From JBKEDF01 sp047975325 (GTDB taxonomy: Bacteria; Pseudomonadota; Alphaproteobacteria; Rhodobacterales; Rhodobacteraceae): 64,000 bases of DNA. Every line of letters starts with the position of its first letter. The stretch's first letter is position 1. Where the stretch lies: assembly GCA_047975325.1 (NCBI GenBank), contig JBKEDF010000041.1, forward strand, positions 17,623 through 81,622, given 5' to 3'. Positions 41,561-50,672 of the stretch are shown here, piece after piece. A program made the translations under genes and the position numbers. The notes beneath the pieces were generated by a model. It did no database searches. It was not told the DNA's origin and worked only from the letters and a program-made list of their open reading frames with translations.

Positions 41561-42294
41561 CCATGGGCAGGATCATCTGTACCGGGCTTGGCCCCGGCAA
41601 CCCGGATCTGATCTCCGTTCGTTCCGACAGGCTGATCCGGCAGGCGCGCCATGTTGCCTATTTCCGCAAGGCCGGAAAGCCGGGCCAGGCCCGCCATATT
41701 GTCGAGGGAATGCTGCGCGCGGATGTGACTGAACATCCGATGGAATATCCCGTCACCACGGAATTGCCTTTTGACAGTGTGGAATACCGGAAATTGCTGG
41801 CAGATTTCTATGATGGCTGGGCGGCCCGCCTTGTCGATCTGGCCGCGCAGGAAGACGTTATCGTTCTTTGTGAGGGCGATCCGTTTTTTTATGGCTCCTT
41901 CATGCATCTGCATAGCCGCGTTCAGGGCAAGCTGCCGGTTGAGGTCGTGCCGGGCATTCCCGGCATGTCCGGTTGCTGGACGGCAACCGGGGTGCCGATC
42001 ACCTGGGGCGATGATGTGCTGACCGTGCTGACGGGAACCCTGCCGGAAGATGAGATTGCCCGCCATGCCGCTGGGGCGGATGCTCTTGTCATCATGAAAA
42101 CAGGACGAAACCTGCCCCGTATCCGGCGCGCCTTGCAAAGGGCCGGACGGCTTGATGGTGCATGGCTGGTCGAACGTGGCACGATGCCGGGTGAACGCGT
42201 GTTGCCGCTGGCCCGGGTGGAAGGCGCCGAATGCCCCTATTTCGCCATCGTGCTGGTTCATGGGCAGGGCCGGCGCCCTGGCGGGCCTGAATGA
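41557..42294 (+). CDS. cobI: Precorrin-2 C20-methyltransferase
   Basis: This 245-residue SAM-dependent methylase makes precorrin-3A. The N-terminal GLGPGNPDLISVRSDRLI and the middle VLCEGDPFFYGSFMHLHSR, then VEVVPGIPGMSGCWTATGVP, are the standard SAM-binding blocks of cobalamin methyltransferases in their CobI/CbiL form. Two ATG codons (41557 and 41563) are possible; I use the one that overlaps cobH by 4 bases. It overlaps cobJ at its end. Confidence 0.94.
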   Translation: MTMGRIICTGLGPGNPDLISVRSDRLIRQARHVAYFRKAGKPGQARHIVEGMLRADVTEHPMEYPVTTELPFDSVEYRKLLADFYDGWAARLVDLAAQEDVIVLCEGDPFFYGSFMHLHSRVQGKLPVEVVPGIPGMSGCWTATGVPITWGDDVLTVLTGTLPEDEIARHAAGADALVIMKTGRNLPRIRRALQRAGRLDGAWLVERGTMPGERVLPLARVEGAECPYFAIVLVHGQGRRPGGPE

Positions 42295-43049
42295 TGGCGT
42301 CCGGGGCCAAAGATGGACGGGGCTGGCTTGTCGTGGCGGGGCTCGGTCCCGGCGCGCCGGATCTGGTTACGCCCGAGGTGGACCTTGCCCTTGCCGAAGC
42401 CACTGATATCCTTGGCTATATCCCCTATGTTGCGCGTATTCCCGCGCGACAGGGACTGCGGCTGCATCCATCGGACAACCGAGCCGAACTGGACCGCGCC
42501 CATCATGCGCTTGATATCGCCCGCGATGGTGGCCGGGCAGTGCTGGTATCTTCCGGTGATCCGGGGGTTTTTGCCATGGCCGCTGCCCTGTTTGAGGCAC
42601 TGGAAACCCGACCGGACCTGCAGGATTTGCCAATCCGTATCCTGCCCGGGATCACTGCGATGCTGGCAGCGGCAGCGGCGGCAGGTGCCCCCTTAGGCCA
42701 TGATTTCTGTGCCATCAACCTTTCGGATAACCTCAAGCCTTGGGGAATGATTGAAAAACGGCTGCGTCTGGCCACGGAGGCCGATCTGGCCATCGCCCTT
42801 TACAACCCGCGTTCCAGGTCCCGACCCGAAGGTTTTACCCATGCGCTGGAAATCCTGCGTGCCAGTTGCGGGGATGAAAGGCTGATCACCTTCGCGCGGG
42901 CGGTATCCACGGCGGATCAGGAGATCCGCACTGTTACACTGGCCGAAGCCCGCCCCGACATGGCAGATATGCGGACGCTGGTGATTGTCGGAAATTCCCG
43001 TACCCGGCGCATCGGGCCATGGGTCTACAGCCCGAGATCGGCCTCATGA
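42291..43049 (+). CDS. cobJ: Precorrin-3B C17-methyltransferase
   Basis: This 252-residue SAM-dependent enzyme methylates C-17 and contracts the ring, making precorrin-4. VAGLGPGAPDLVTPEVDLAL, ATDILGYIPYVARIP and VLVSSGDPGVFAMAAALFEA are typical of CobJ/CbiH, as are GHDFCAINLSDNLKPW and YNPRSRSRPEGF. The last 25 bases overlap the end of cobK on the opposite strand, so the two stop codons are interleaved. Confidence 0.94.
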   Translation: MMASGAKDGRGWLVVAGLGPGAPDLVTPEVDLALAEATDILGYIPYVARIPARQGLRLHPSDNRAELDRAHHALDIARDGGRAVLVSSGDPGVFAMAAALFEALETRPDLQDLPIRILPGITAMLAAAAAAGAPLGHDFCAINLSDNLKPWGMIEKRLRLATEADLAIALYNPRSRSRPEGFTHALEILRASCGDERLITFARAVSTADQEIRTVTLAEARPDMADMRTLVIVGNSRTRRIGPWVYSPRSAS

Positions 43050-43771
43050 CAAAGCCGGCGCATCACCTCATCCACTCTGGCCAGAACCGGTCGGGCCGGA
43101 AGAACCGGACGCGCGATCATGATCACGCGCAGGCCAAGCTGCCGTGCGGCTTCGATCTTGGCAATTGCGCCGCTACCCCCGGCATTCTTGGCCACGACGA
43201 TATCGATACGGTGATCCCGCAGGAGCGCAAGATCGCCGGCAAGGGTAAAGGGACCACGATCCACCACGACCCGCGCGCCCGACAAGGGCGGAATCCCCGG
43301 TGGGTCGACAAGCCGCAGCAGGTAATCATGTTCCGGCCTTGCAGCAAAGGGGGGGAGGTTCTGCCGTCCGATTGCCAGGAACACCCGCGACGGGCGCGTA
43401 GGCAGGGCGGCAATTGCACCCTCGATATTGGCGACCGGCAGCCAGTCATCCCCCGGTTCCGCCTGCCAGGCGGGGCGCTCCAACGCAATCAGGGGCACAT
43501 CTGCAACCTTGCAGGCCCGAATGGCATTGCCGCTTATCCCGGCGGCAAAAGGGTGAGTCGCATCGATTACATGGCTGATCCGGGTTTCTTTCAGATAGGC
43601 GATCAGCCCCTCAACCCCGCCAAAGCCGCCAACCCGGCATGGCAGGGGTTGCGCAGCGGGGTTTGCCGTGCGTCCGGCATAGGAATAGATGGCCTCAACC
43701 CCCGCCATGGCAAGGGCGCGCGCCATCTTGCCGGCCTCTTGCGTGCCGCCAAGCAGGAGGATGCGTTGCAT
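43025..43771 (-). CDS. cobK: Precorrin-6A reductase
   Basis: This 248-residue NADPH enzyme reduces precorrin-6A to dihydro form (precorrin-6B). It starts MQRILLLGGTQEAGKMARAL and contains HVIDATHPFAAGISGNA near residue 68, with VAKNAGGSGAIAKIEAARQL near the C-terminus, as in CobK/CbiJ. It is the only ring-synthesis gene reversed relative to its neighbours. Its start codon lies in the same CATG as that of cobL, and its end overlaps cobJ by 25 bases, so its promoter must lie inside cobL. Confidence 0.93.
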   Translation of the reverse strand: MQRILLLGGTQEAGKMARALAMAGVEAIYSYAGRTANPAAQPLPCRVGGFGGVEGLIAYLKETRISHVIDATHPFAAGISGNAIRACKVADVPLIALERPAWQAEPGDDWLPVANIEGAIAALPTRPSRVFLAIGRQNLPPFAARPEHDYLLRLVDPPGIPPLSGARVVVDRGPFTLAGDLALLRDHRIDIVVAKNAGGSGAIAKIEAARQLGLRVIMIARPVLPARPVLARVDEVMRRLCHEADLGL

Positions 43772-44945
43772 GGATGAACCCTGGCTTTCGATCATCGGTT
43801 TGAACGAAGATGGACCGGCAGGGCTTTCGGATGCAAGCCGTGATGCGCTGGCGGAGGCAGAGATTGTTTTTGGTGGCACCCGCCATCTTGCATTGATCGG
43901 GGCGGGGGAACGGGGCCGTTCCTGGCCCGTGCCCTTCGATATTGCCGAGGTTCTTGTCCTGCGTGGACGACGGATTGCAGTTCTGGCTTCGGGTGATCCC
44001 TTCTGGTTCGGGGTGGGCAAGGTTCTTGCCCGGGCCTTGCCCCGTCATGAATGGCGTGCCTTTCCCGCACCCGGCACTTTCACGCTGGCAGCAGCACGCC
44101 TTGGCTGGCCACTGGAAGATACGGCCTGCCTCGGCCTGCATGCCGCGCCTTTTACGCGGCTGGTGCCGTATCTTGCCCCCGGTTGGCGGGGCATTTGCCT
44201 GCTGCGTGATGGCAAGGCGGTTGCGGAACTGGCAAAATGGCTGGTGTCGCGGGGCTGGGGTGCAAGCCAGTTGCAGGTGATGGAGGCCCTTGGTGGCCCC
44301 CGCGAACGGATTCGACATATGACTGCCTGGCAATACGCCCCTGATGATATTCAGGCACCAGTCTGCGTGGCAATTGAAGCCAGGGGGGGGGAGGGCCTGC
44401 CCCGCAACCCCGGTTTGCCAGAGGCGCTTTTTGCCCATGACGGGCAGATCACCAAATCCCCGATCCGGGCGATCACCCTGGCCGCGCTGGCCCCCCGCCA
44501 TGATGAGCTGCTCTGGGATCTGGGGGCGGGTTCGGGGTCGATTTCGGTGGAATGGGCGCTGGCCGGAGGACATGCTGCCGCAGTTGAACAACATGCCGGC
44601 CGTGCCGCCAATATCCGCCGCAATGCCGAAGATTTTGGCCTTGATCATCGCATTGCGATTCACGAGGGCCGGATATTGGAATGCCTGGCCGGATTGCCCG
44701 CACCGGATGCAATATTCGTTGGTGGCGGTTTTGACATGGCCGTTTTCGAGGCGCTTCCACGCAAGGCCCGACTGGTGGTGAATGCGGTCACGCTGGAAAC
44801 CGGGGCATTGCTTGCGGATCTGCACTGCCGTCATGGTGGTGATCTGCTGCGACTGGATCTGTCGCATGCCGAACCGCTGGGGCCGTCCCACAGTTGGGCG
44901 CCGGCACGCCCCCTTCTGCAATGGAGGCTTCCCTCATGCGCGTAA
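43770..44945 (+). CDS. cobL: Precorrin-6Y C5,15-methyltransferase (decarboxylating)
   Basis: This 391-residue two-domain enzyme methylates C-5 and C-15 and removes the acetate carboxyl at C-12. The N-terminal CbiE-like domain has VFGGTRHLALI and VLASGDPFWFGVG. The C-terminal CbiT-like domain (from about residue 225) has LLWDLGAGSGSISVEWALA, the SAM-binding motif. AGGAGG at 43755-43760 serves the ATG at 43770. That start shares the palindrome CATG with the divergent cobK start. It overlaps cobE by 10 bases. Confidence 0.94.
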   Translation: MDEPWLSIIGLNEDGPAGLSDASRDALAEAEIVFGGTRHLALIGAGERGRSWPVPFDIAEVLVLRGRRIAVLASGDPFWFGVGKVLARALPRHEWRAFPAPGTFTLAAARLGWPLEDTACLGLHAAPFTRLVPYLAPGWRGICLLRDGKAVAELAKWLVSRGWGASQLQVMEALGGPRERIRHMTAWQYAPDDIQAPVCVAIEARGGEGLPRNPGLPEALFAHDGQITKSPIRAITLAALAPRHDELLWDLGAGSGSISVEWALAGGHAAAVEQHAGRAANIRRNAEDFGLDHRIAIHEGRILECLAGLPAPDAIFVGGGFDMAVFEALPRKARLVVNAVTLETGALLADLHCRHGGDLLRLDLSHAEPLGPSHSWAPARPLLQWRLPSCA

Positions 44946-45295
44946 TCGGCATGGGCCTGTCTTCCCGCGCATCACCGGCCGAGGTGGCCGCGGCGCTGGT
45001 GGCCGCGGGTCCCGTCGCGGCACTGGCCCTGCCCGAAACCCGCAAGGATCATCCCGCGCTGGCCGGGGTGACATTGCCGATGCTGGCCCAGTCTCTGGCC
45101 GATCTGCGGGGTATTCCCACTCTCACGCAATCGCCCCGCATCCTGCGGGAATATGGCTGTGGTTCACTGGCCGAGGCTGCCGCGATCCATGCCTCTGGTG
45201 GAAATCTGGTCTCCCCCCGGCGCATCTGTGGCGGCGTTACCTGGGCTCTGGCCGAAGGTCCGGGTCATTCCCTAAATCGAAAGGCTGAAAAATGA
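44936..45295 (+). CDS. cobE: Cobalamin biosynthesis protein CobE (CbiG C-terminal type)
   Basis: This 119-residue protein matches CobE, which corresponds to the C-terminal domain of CbiG. MRVIGMGLSSRASPAEVAAAL at the start and TQSPRILREYGCGSLAEAAA near residue 65 are typical. Its precise role in the aerobic pathway is not settled; in the anaerobic route CbiG opens a lactone. I start at 44936, with GGAGG eight bases upstream. It overlaps cobL by 10 bases and cobM by 4. Confidence 0.88.
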   Translation: MRVIGMGLSSRASPAEVAAALVAAGPVAALALPETRKDHPALAGVTLPMLAQSLADLRGIPTLTQSPRILREYGCGSLAEAAAIHASGGNLVSPRRICGGVTWALAEGPGHSLNRKAEK

Positions 45296-46077
45296 CGGTG
45301 CATTTTATCGGTGCGGGTCCCGGTGCGCCCGATCTCATCACCTTGCGAGGGCGTGATCTGGTTGCCGCATCGCCGGTCTGCCTTTACGCTGGATCACTGG
45401 TTCCCGAAGGCGTTCTGGCCCATTGCCCACCAGGGGCGAGGATCATCAATACCGCGCCGCTGAGCCTTGATCAGATCATTGACGAGATTGCCACGGCCCA
45501 TGCGGAAGGAAAGGATGTCTCCCGGCTCCATTCCGGGGATCTTTCCGTCTGGTCCGCGATGGGTGAACAGCTTCGCCGCCTGCGCGCGCTTGATATCCCA
45601 TATGATGTGACCCCCGGTGTGCCTGCCTTTGCTGCCGCTGCCGCATCCCTGGGTGCCGAACTGACCCTGCCCGGGATCGTGCAATCGGTGGTGTTGACCC
45701 GTATATCGGGCCGTGCTTCCGCCATGCCCGAGGGGGAGACGCTGGAAAATTTCGCCCGTACCGGTGCGGTTCTGGCCATCCACCTGTCAATCCATCTGCT
45801 GGAAGAGGTGATCGCGCGGCTGGTGCCATATTATGGGGAGGATTGCCCTGTGGCGGTAATCTGGCGTGCAAGCTGGCCTGATGAAAGGGTGGTGCGTGCC
45901 CGTCTGTCTACGCTGCAAACCGCCATCGGGGCAGAGATGGAACGCACTGCGATCATTCTGGTCGGGCATTCGATCGGGGCAGAGGATTTTGCCGAAAGCC
46001 GTCTTTATGCCGCCGATTACGACCGTCGCTACCGCCCCGTGGGCACTGATCCGCGTTTCCCGGAGGAAAACGCATGA
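45292..46077 (+). CDS. cobM: Precorrin-4 C11-methyltransferase
   Basis: This 261-residue SAM-dependent enzyme methylates C-11 and makes precorrin-5. VHFIGAGPGAPDLITLRGRDL and VCLYAGSLVPEGVLAHCPPGA at the N-terminus, then RLHSGDLSVWSAMGEQLRRL and YDVTPGVPAFAAAAASLGAE, define CobM/CbiF. The length is normal. It is linked on both sides by 4-base overlaps, so translation of cobE-cobM-cobB-cobA is coupled. Confidence 0.95.
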   Translation: MTVHFIGAGPGAPDLITLRGRDLVAASPVCLYAGSLVPEGVLAHCPPGARIINTAPLSLDQIIDEIATAHAEGKDVSRLHSGDLSVWSAMGEQLRRLRALDIPYDVTPGVPAFAAAAASLGAELTLPGIVQSVVLTRISGRASAMPEGETLENFARTGAVLAIHLSIHLLEEVIARLVPYYGEDCPVAVIWRASWPDERVVRARLSTLQTAIGAEMERTAIILVGHSIGAEDFAESRLYAADYDRRYRPVGTDPRFPEENA

Positions 46078-47393
46078 CGGGCGCTCCTCCGGGCCTGATG
46101 ATTTCCGCGCCAGCGTCCGGCACCGGAAAGACAACCGTGATGCTGGGGCTTTTGCGGGCATTTTCCGAAGCGGGGTTGATCGTCCAGCCTTTCAAGAGCG
46201 GCCCGGACTATATCGATCCGGCCTTTCACCAGGCAGCAACCGGACGGCAGAGCTTCAACCTCGACAGTTGGGCGATGGGGCCGGAATTGATGACGACGCT
46301 GGCAGCAAGGGCTGCGGAGGCAGATATCGTTCTGGCCGAAGGTTCGATGGGGCTGTTTGATGGTGTGGCCCGGCCTGGCGCAATGGGCCGGGGAAGCAGC
46401 GCGGGGTTGGCGCGGCGCATGGGATGGCCCGTGGTCCTGGTTCTGGATGTCAGTGGCCAGGCGCAATCGGCGGCGGCGGTAGCAGCGGGTTTTGCGCAGT
46501 TCGATCCGGACCTGCCCTTTGCCGGGGTCATCCTGAACCGGGTGGCAAGCCCGCGCCATGAAAGACTGATCCGGCTGGGAATGGAACAGGCCGGAATCGC
46601 GGTTCTTGGCGCCCTGCCGCGCCGGGGTGATCTGAAGCTTCCCGAACGTCATCTGGGGCTTGTTCAGGCTGCCGAACATCCCGATCTCGATGCCGCAATC
46701 GCAGGCTATGCCGCTTTCCTGCGAAACCATGTCGATCTGGAAGCGCTGCGCAGGCACGCGGGTGCGTGCCGCGCGGAACATGCCTCCGGCCCCTTGCCGC
46801 ATCCCCCCGCACAACGGATTGCGCTGGCCCGTGATGCGGCCTTTTCATTCACCTATCCACATCTACTGGCGGGCTGGCAGGCGGCAGGGGCCGAAATCCG
46901 GCCCTTTTCCCCACTGGCAGATGAGGCGCCGGACCCCGATGCGGATCTTGTCTGGCTGCCCGGTGGCTACCCCGAGCTTCATGCCGGGAAAATCGCGGCG
47001 GCGGGCCGTTTCCTTGCGGGTGTCAGGACCCATGCCGAAACCCGCCCCGTACATGGGGAATGTGGCGGCTACATGGTGCTGGGGGCGGGGTTGATCGATG
47101 CATCGGGAACCCGCCATGCGATGGCGGGGCTTCTGGGGCTGGAGACGAGCTATGCAAAGCGCAAGCTGCATCTGGGTTACCGGCTGGCCGAACTGGCGGT
47201 CCCGATTCCGGGGGCCGAGCCGGGCAGACGGTTGCGTGGGCACGAATTCCACTATTCCACCATTCTGGCCCAGCCGGATCCGGCATTGGCCCGCGTCACC
47301 GATGCCGAAGGTGCTGAGCTCCTTGAAACCGGATCGAAACGCGGGCAGGTCAGTGGTACCTTCTTTCATCTGATCGCGGAGGATCGGACATGA
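46074..47393 (+). CDS. cobB: Hydrogenobyrinate/cobyrinate a,c-diamide synthase
   Basis: This 439-residue glutamine amidotransferase amidates the a and c side chains. The N-terminal P-loop ISAPASGTGKTTVMLGLL is near residue 10, followed by FKSGPDYIDPAFH. The glutaminase domain has the nucleophile cysteine in VHGECGGYMVLG near 327, and GHEFHYST with a catalytic histidine near 388. In the aerobic pathway it acts before cobalt insertion, on hydrogenobyrinate. It is coupled to cobM and cobA by 4-base overlaps. Confidence 0.95.
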   Translation: MTGAPPGLMISAPASGTGKTTVMLGLLRAFSEAGLIVQPFKSGPDYIDPAFHQAATGRQSFNLDSWAMGPELMTTLAARAAEADIVLAEGSMGLFDGVARPGAMGRGSSAGLARRMGWPVVLVLDVSGQAQSAAAVAAGFAQFDPDLPFAGVILNRVASPRHERLIRLGMEQAGIAVLGALPRRGDLKLPERHLGLVQAAEHPDLDAAIAGYAAFLRNHVDLEALRRHAGACRAEHASGPLPHPPAQRIALARDAAFSFTYPHLLAGWQAAGAEIRPFSPLADEAPDPDADLVWLPGGYPELHAGKIAAAGRFLAGVRTHAETRPVHGECGGYMVLGAGLIDASGTRHAMAGLLGLETSYAKRKLHLGYRLAELAVPIPGAEPGRRLRGHEFHYSTILAQPDPALARVTDAEGAELLETGSKRGQVSGTFFHLIAEDRT

Positions 47394-48124
47394 ACGGTTA
47401 TGTGTCTTTCGTCTCATCGGGGCCGGGTGATCCGGAACTTCTGACACTCAAGGCGGTGGACAGGCTGTCGCGTGCGGATGCGGTCCTTTTCGACGATCTT
47501 GCCTCCGGTCCGATCCTGTCCCATGCACGGGAGGGGGCGGATCTGGTCGGTGTGGGCAAACGTGCGGGCCGTCCCTCGGCAAAACAGGATCACGTTAACC
47601 GGCTGCTGGTGGAATATGCCCGTTCCGGCGCACGGGTGGTGCGGCTGAAATCGGGGGATGCGGGGATCTTCGGACGGCTGGAGGAAGAACTTACCGCGCT
47701 GCGCCAGGCTAATATTCCCTTTGAGATCATTCCCGGCGTTCCATCGGCCTGCGCGGCGGCGGCGATATCGGCAATACCGCTGACGCGGAGACTGACGGCA
47801 AGGCGTGTGCAATTTGTCACTGGCGCGGATGTGACGGGCGGGCTGCCGGAGGTTCTGAACCTTGCAGCACTTGCCGATCCCGAGGCGACAACCGTGGTCT
47901 TCATGGGGCGGCGTACCTTTCATGCCCTGTCCCGTCGGTTGATTGTGGCGGGGCTGCCCGTCGATACGCCCGCGATATTGGCTGAAGGTGTTTCGACACC
48001 TGTGCAACAGATCTGGCGGGGGGATCTTGCCGGGCTGGCCGCAAGGCTGGAAAACGCGGCCCCCGGTGGGCCGCCCGCGTTGATTCTCTATGGTCCGTTG
48101 GCCGAAGGCGATGCGGATGCATGA
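47390..48124 (+). CDS. cobA: Uroporphyrinogen-III C-methyltransferase
   Basis: This 244-residue SAM-dependent enzyme makes precorrin-2, the entry to cobalamin (and siroheme). The family blocks are FVSSGPGDPELLTLKAVDRL, VGKRAGRPSAKQDHVNRLL and VRLKSGDAGIFGRLEEEL, then VTGADVTGGLPEVLN and VVFMGRRTF. It lacks the dehydrogenase/chelatase half of CysG, so it is the stand-alone form. It overlaps cobF by 8 bases. A separate siroheme-type cysG could exist elsewhere. Confidence 0.94.
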   Translation: MNGYVSFVSSGPGDPELLTLKAVDRLSRADAVLFDDLASGPILSHAREGADLVGVGKRAGRPSAKQDHVNRLLVEYARSGARVVRLKSGDAGIFGRLEEELTALRQANIPFEIIPGVPSACAAAAISAIPLTRRLTARRVQFVTGADVTGGLPEVLNLAALADPEATTVVFMGRRTFHALSRRLIVAGLPVDTPAILAEGVSTPVQQIWRGDLAGLAARLENAAPGGPPALILYGPLAEGDADA

Positions 48125-48869
48125 ACTTTCCCTGATCGGCATCGGCACTGGCAATCCCGATCATCTGACGCGTGAGGGCGCAGAGGCGATCAATGCCGCC
48201 GATCTGATCCTGGTGCCCCGAAAGGGCGCGGGGAAGGCCGATCTGGCCGATCTGCGGAGGGATATCCTTGCCCGGGTATTGACCAATCCGACCACGCAGG
48301 TCATCGAATTCGATCTGCCGGTACGTGACAGCGCCAATCCCGATTACGGGATGGGCGTACGCGATTGGCATGATGCCATTGCCCGCAGCTGGATCGGGGC
48401 CGCTGCCCGTGCCCCGTCGGCCCGGCATGTGGCGCTGCTGATCTGGGGTGATCCTTCGCTATACGATTCCAGCCTGCGGATTGCCGAAAGGCTTTCGCCG
48501 GCACCAAAGATCCGGGTCATCCCCGGCATCACCGCCCTTCAGGCGCTTGCGGCCGCGCATCGTATCACGCTCAACCGGATTGGCGCGCCGTTTCTTGTCA
48601 CCACCGGCCGGCGTCTTCGGGATGAGGGCTGGCCCCCCGGTGTCGATACGATCGCGGTGATGCTTGATGGAGAAACCAGTTTCCAGAGCCTTGATCCCGC
48701 TGGATACCGGATCTGGTGGGGTGCCTATCTGGGTATGGCCGGTGAACGGCTGGAAAGCGGCCCCCTGGCCGAGGCCGCGCCGCGCATCCTTGCCAGCCGT
48801 GCCGAGGGCCGGGCGCAACATGGCTGGATCATGGATATCTATCTGCTGCAGTGTGAGGCGTCGCCGTGA
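48117..48869 (+). CDS. cobF: Precorrin-6A synthase (deacetylating)
   Basis: This 250-residue SAM-dependent enzyme methylates C-1 and releases the extruded acetyl group. The blocks LSLIGIGTGNPDHLTREGAE, DLILVPRKGAGKADLADLRR and LLIWGDPSLYDSSLRIAERL are typical of CobF. I use the ATG at 48117, with AAGG eight bases upstream; in-frame starts at 48111 or 48090 are possible. CobF exists only in the oxygen-dependent pathway. It closes the cob unit, facing the convergent ABC transporter genes. Confidence 0.93.
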   Translation: MHELSLIGIGTGNPDHLTREGAEAINAADLILVPRKGAGKADLADLRRDILARVLTNPTTQVIEFDLPVRDSANPDYGMGVRDWHDAIARSWIGAAARAPSARHVALLIWGDPSLYDSSLRIAERLSPAPKIRVIPGITALQALAAAHRITLNRIGAPFLVTTGRRLRDEGWPPGVDTIAVMLDGETSFQSLDPAGYRIWWGAYLGMAGERLESGPLAEAAPRILASRAEGRAQHGWIMDIYLLQCEASP

Positions 48870-48927
48870 CGACAAGGCGTGTCAAAGGCCCGGAATGTCA
48901 TGACCTGGCCCTATGGATGCAAATTGG

Positions 48928-49686
48928 TCATTCGTAAAAAAGCGCCACCTTGCGACCGCGGATATCCATCACCTCGATTTCCATGTTGTAGATCCCACGC
49001 AGGGTTTCGGTGTTGATGATCTTTGCGGTCGGGCCCTGATGGCAGATCCTGCCATTCTTCAGCGCGACGATATGATCCGAATACCAAGAGGCAAAATTGA
49101 TGTCATGCAGCACGATCACCACCGTCTTGCCCAATTGGCGGCACATGTGTTCCAGCGTCTGCATCATGGATCTTGCATGCTGCATGTCGAGGCTGTTCAA
49201 GGGTTCATCCAGCAATATGAAATCGGTATCCTGGCACAGCACCATCGCCACATAGGCGCGTTGCCGTTGACCACCTGACAGTTCATCAAGAAACCGGTCG
49301 GCCAGATCAGCGAGCCCCATGTAGTCCAGGGCCCGCAGGATATGGCCCCGATCCTCTTCGGTCGGCCGTCCCTTGGTATAGGGATAGCGCCCGAACGAGA
49401 CCAGATCGCGCACGGTCAGCCGTGCCGTCATGTGATTGTCCTGGCGCAGGATCGACAGGCGGCGCGCCAGTATATCGCTGGGGGTCCGCGTCACGTCCAG
49501 CCCATCCACCGTGACGGTGCCCGCATCCATACCGGTCAGCCGGGCGATCACCGCCAGAAGGGTCGATTTTCCCGCGCCATTCGGCCCGATGATCGAGGTG
49601 ATGCCGCGTGATGGCAAGGTCAGTGTCACGCCGTCAAGAACAGGGGTTGCGCCAAAGCTCTTGTGGATGTCCTTGGCGACGATCAT
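48928..49686 (-). CDS. Siderophore-type ABC transporter ATP-binding protein
   Basis: This 252-residue ATPase energises the two-permease importer encoded upstream. Walker A is IIGPNGAGKSTLLAVI near residue 35, the signature is LSGGQRQRAYVAMVL, Walker B is FILLDEPLNSLD, and the H-loop is VIVLHDINFA. These fit the FepC/FecE/YclP group. It overlaps the permease gene by 4 bases and ends the leftward unit SBP-permease-permease-ATPase. The ligand is probably a ferric siderophore; no siderophore synthesis genes are visible here. Confidence 0.9.
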   Translation of the reverse strand: MIVAKDIHKSFGATPVLDGVTLTLPSRGITSIIGPNGAGKSTLLAVIARLTGMDAGTVTVDGLDVTRTPSDILARRLSILRQDNHMTARLTVRDLVSFGRYPYTKGRPTEEDRGHILRALDYMGLADLADRFLDELSGGQRQRAYVAMVLCQDTDFILLDEPLNSLDMQHARSMMQTLEHMCRQLGKTVVIVLHDINFASWYSDHIVALKNGRICHQGPTAKIINTETLRGIYNMEIEVMDIRGRKVALFYE

Positions 49687-50672
49687 CGGGCGGCTCCGCG
49701 GATCACGAGGGCAATGAAAACAATACCGCCCACGAATTCGATGATGATCGACAGGGCGGTGTCAAAGGCAAAAAGACGTTCGAGCAGGACCTGCCCCCCG
49801 ACAAGGCAAACCGTTGCCAACAGCACGGCGGCAGGCAGGACGATGCGGTGGCGGCTGGTACCGGTCAGCGAATGGGCAAGGCTTGCCACCAGCAGCCCAA
49901 AGAATGTGATTGGTCCCACCAGGGCGGTTGAAACCGATACCAGAACTGCCACTGCCATCAATACGGCCATCACACTGCGCCGGTAATCGACGCCGAGGCT
50001 GATCGCCTGCGCACGCCCCAAGGCAAGCACATCAAAACAATGCCCCATTCGCCACAAAAGCAGGCTGACCATGGCAACAATGGTGACGGAGATACCCAGA
50101 AGCGTCGGATCAATCTGTGTGAAACTGGCGAAGAACGTGTCCTGAAGGACCTGAAAGGCGTTCGGGTCCAGCAGTCTCTGCATGAAATTCGAAAGGCTGC
50201 GGAAGAAGACACCAAAGACGATCCCGACCAGAACCAGCAGATAGAGGCTGCGATTTCCACCAAGAAACAACCAGCGAAACAACAGGGCGGAAAAGCCGAT
50301 CATCAGGACGACTTCCAGGCCGAAACGCGCATAGGGGTTCAGCAGGGCCAGCATGCCGGTGCCGAAAAAGAAGACGACGGAGGTCTGAATCAGGATATAT
50401 AGCGCATCGAACCCCATGATTGACGGTGTCAGGATCCGGTTGTTGGTGACAGTCTGAAAAAGAACGGTTGAAACCGCGACCGAATAGGCGACAATCAACA
50501 GACCCAGCAGCTTGCGCCCCCGAAATGGTAAAACAAACCCCCAGTTGCCGTGTGCGCCGAGCGTCATGAAGCAGATCACCGCAATAATCGCCAGCACCCC
50601 AAGGATGCCCAGCACAAGCGCCGGACGGGATAGCATCGGCCGCGGGGGGATCGGAAACGTCTCAGTGGTCAT
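49683..50672 (-). CDS. FecCD-family iron-siderophore permease, second subunit
   Basis: This 329-residue multi-spanning permease has FRGRKLLGLLIVAYSVAVSTVL and ILTPSIMGFDALYILIQT in place of the usual family blocks, as in the YclO/FatC/CeuC group, and GPITFFGLLVASLAHSLTG near the C-terminus. I start at 50672 (MTTETFPIPP), which overlaps the other permease gene by 11 bases; the longer frame to 50750 lies inside that gene. It forms a heterodimer with the product of 50662-51702. Confidence 0.88.
   Translation of the reverse strand: MTTETFPIPPRPMLSRPALVLGILGVLAIIAVICFMTLGAHGNWGFVLPFRGRKLLGLLIVAYSVAVSTVLFQTVTNNRILTPSIMGFDALYILIQTSVVFFFGTGMLALLNPYARFGLEVVLMIGFSALLFRWLFLGGNRSLYLLVLVGIVFGVFFRSLSNFMQRLLDPNAFQVLQDTFFASFTQIDPTLLGISVTIVAMVSLLLWRMGHCFDVLALGRAQAISLGVDYRRSVMAVLMAVAVLVSVSTALVGPITFFGLLVASLAHSLTGTSRHRIVLPAAVLLATVCLVGGQVLLERLFAFDTALSIIIEFVGGIVFIALVIRGAAR

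Noticed and set aside
43695..44921. 408-codon open frame antisense to cobL
   Set aside because: cobL on the other strand has clear CbiE and CbiT motifs and a good ribosome-binding site; the antisense frame is compositional.
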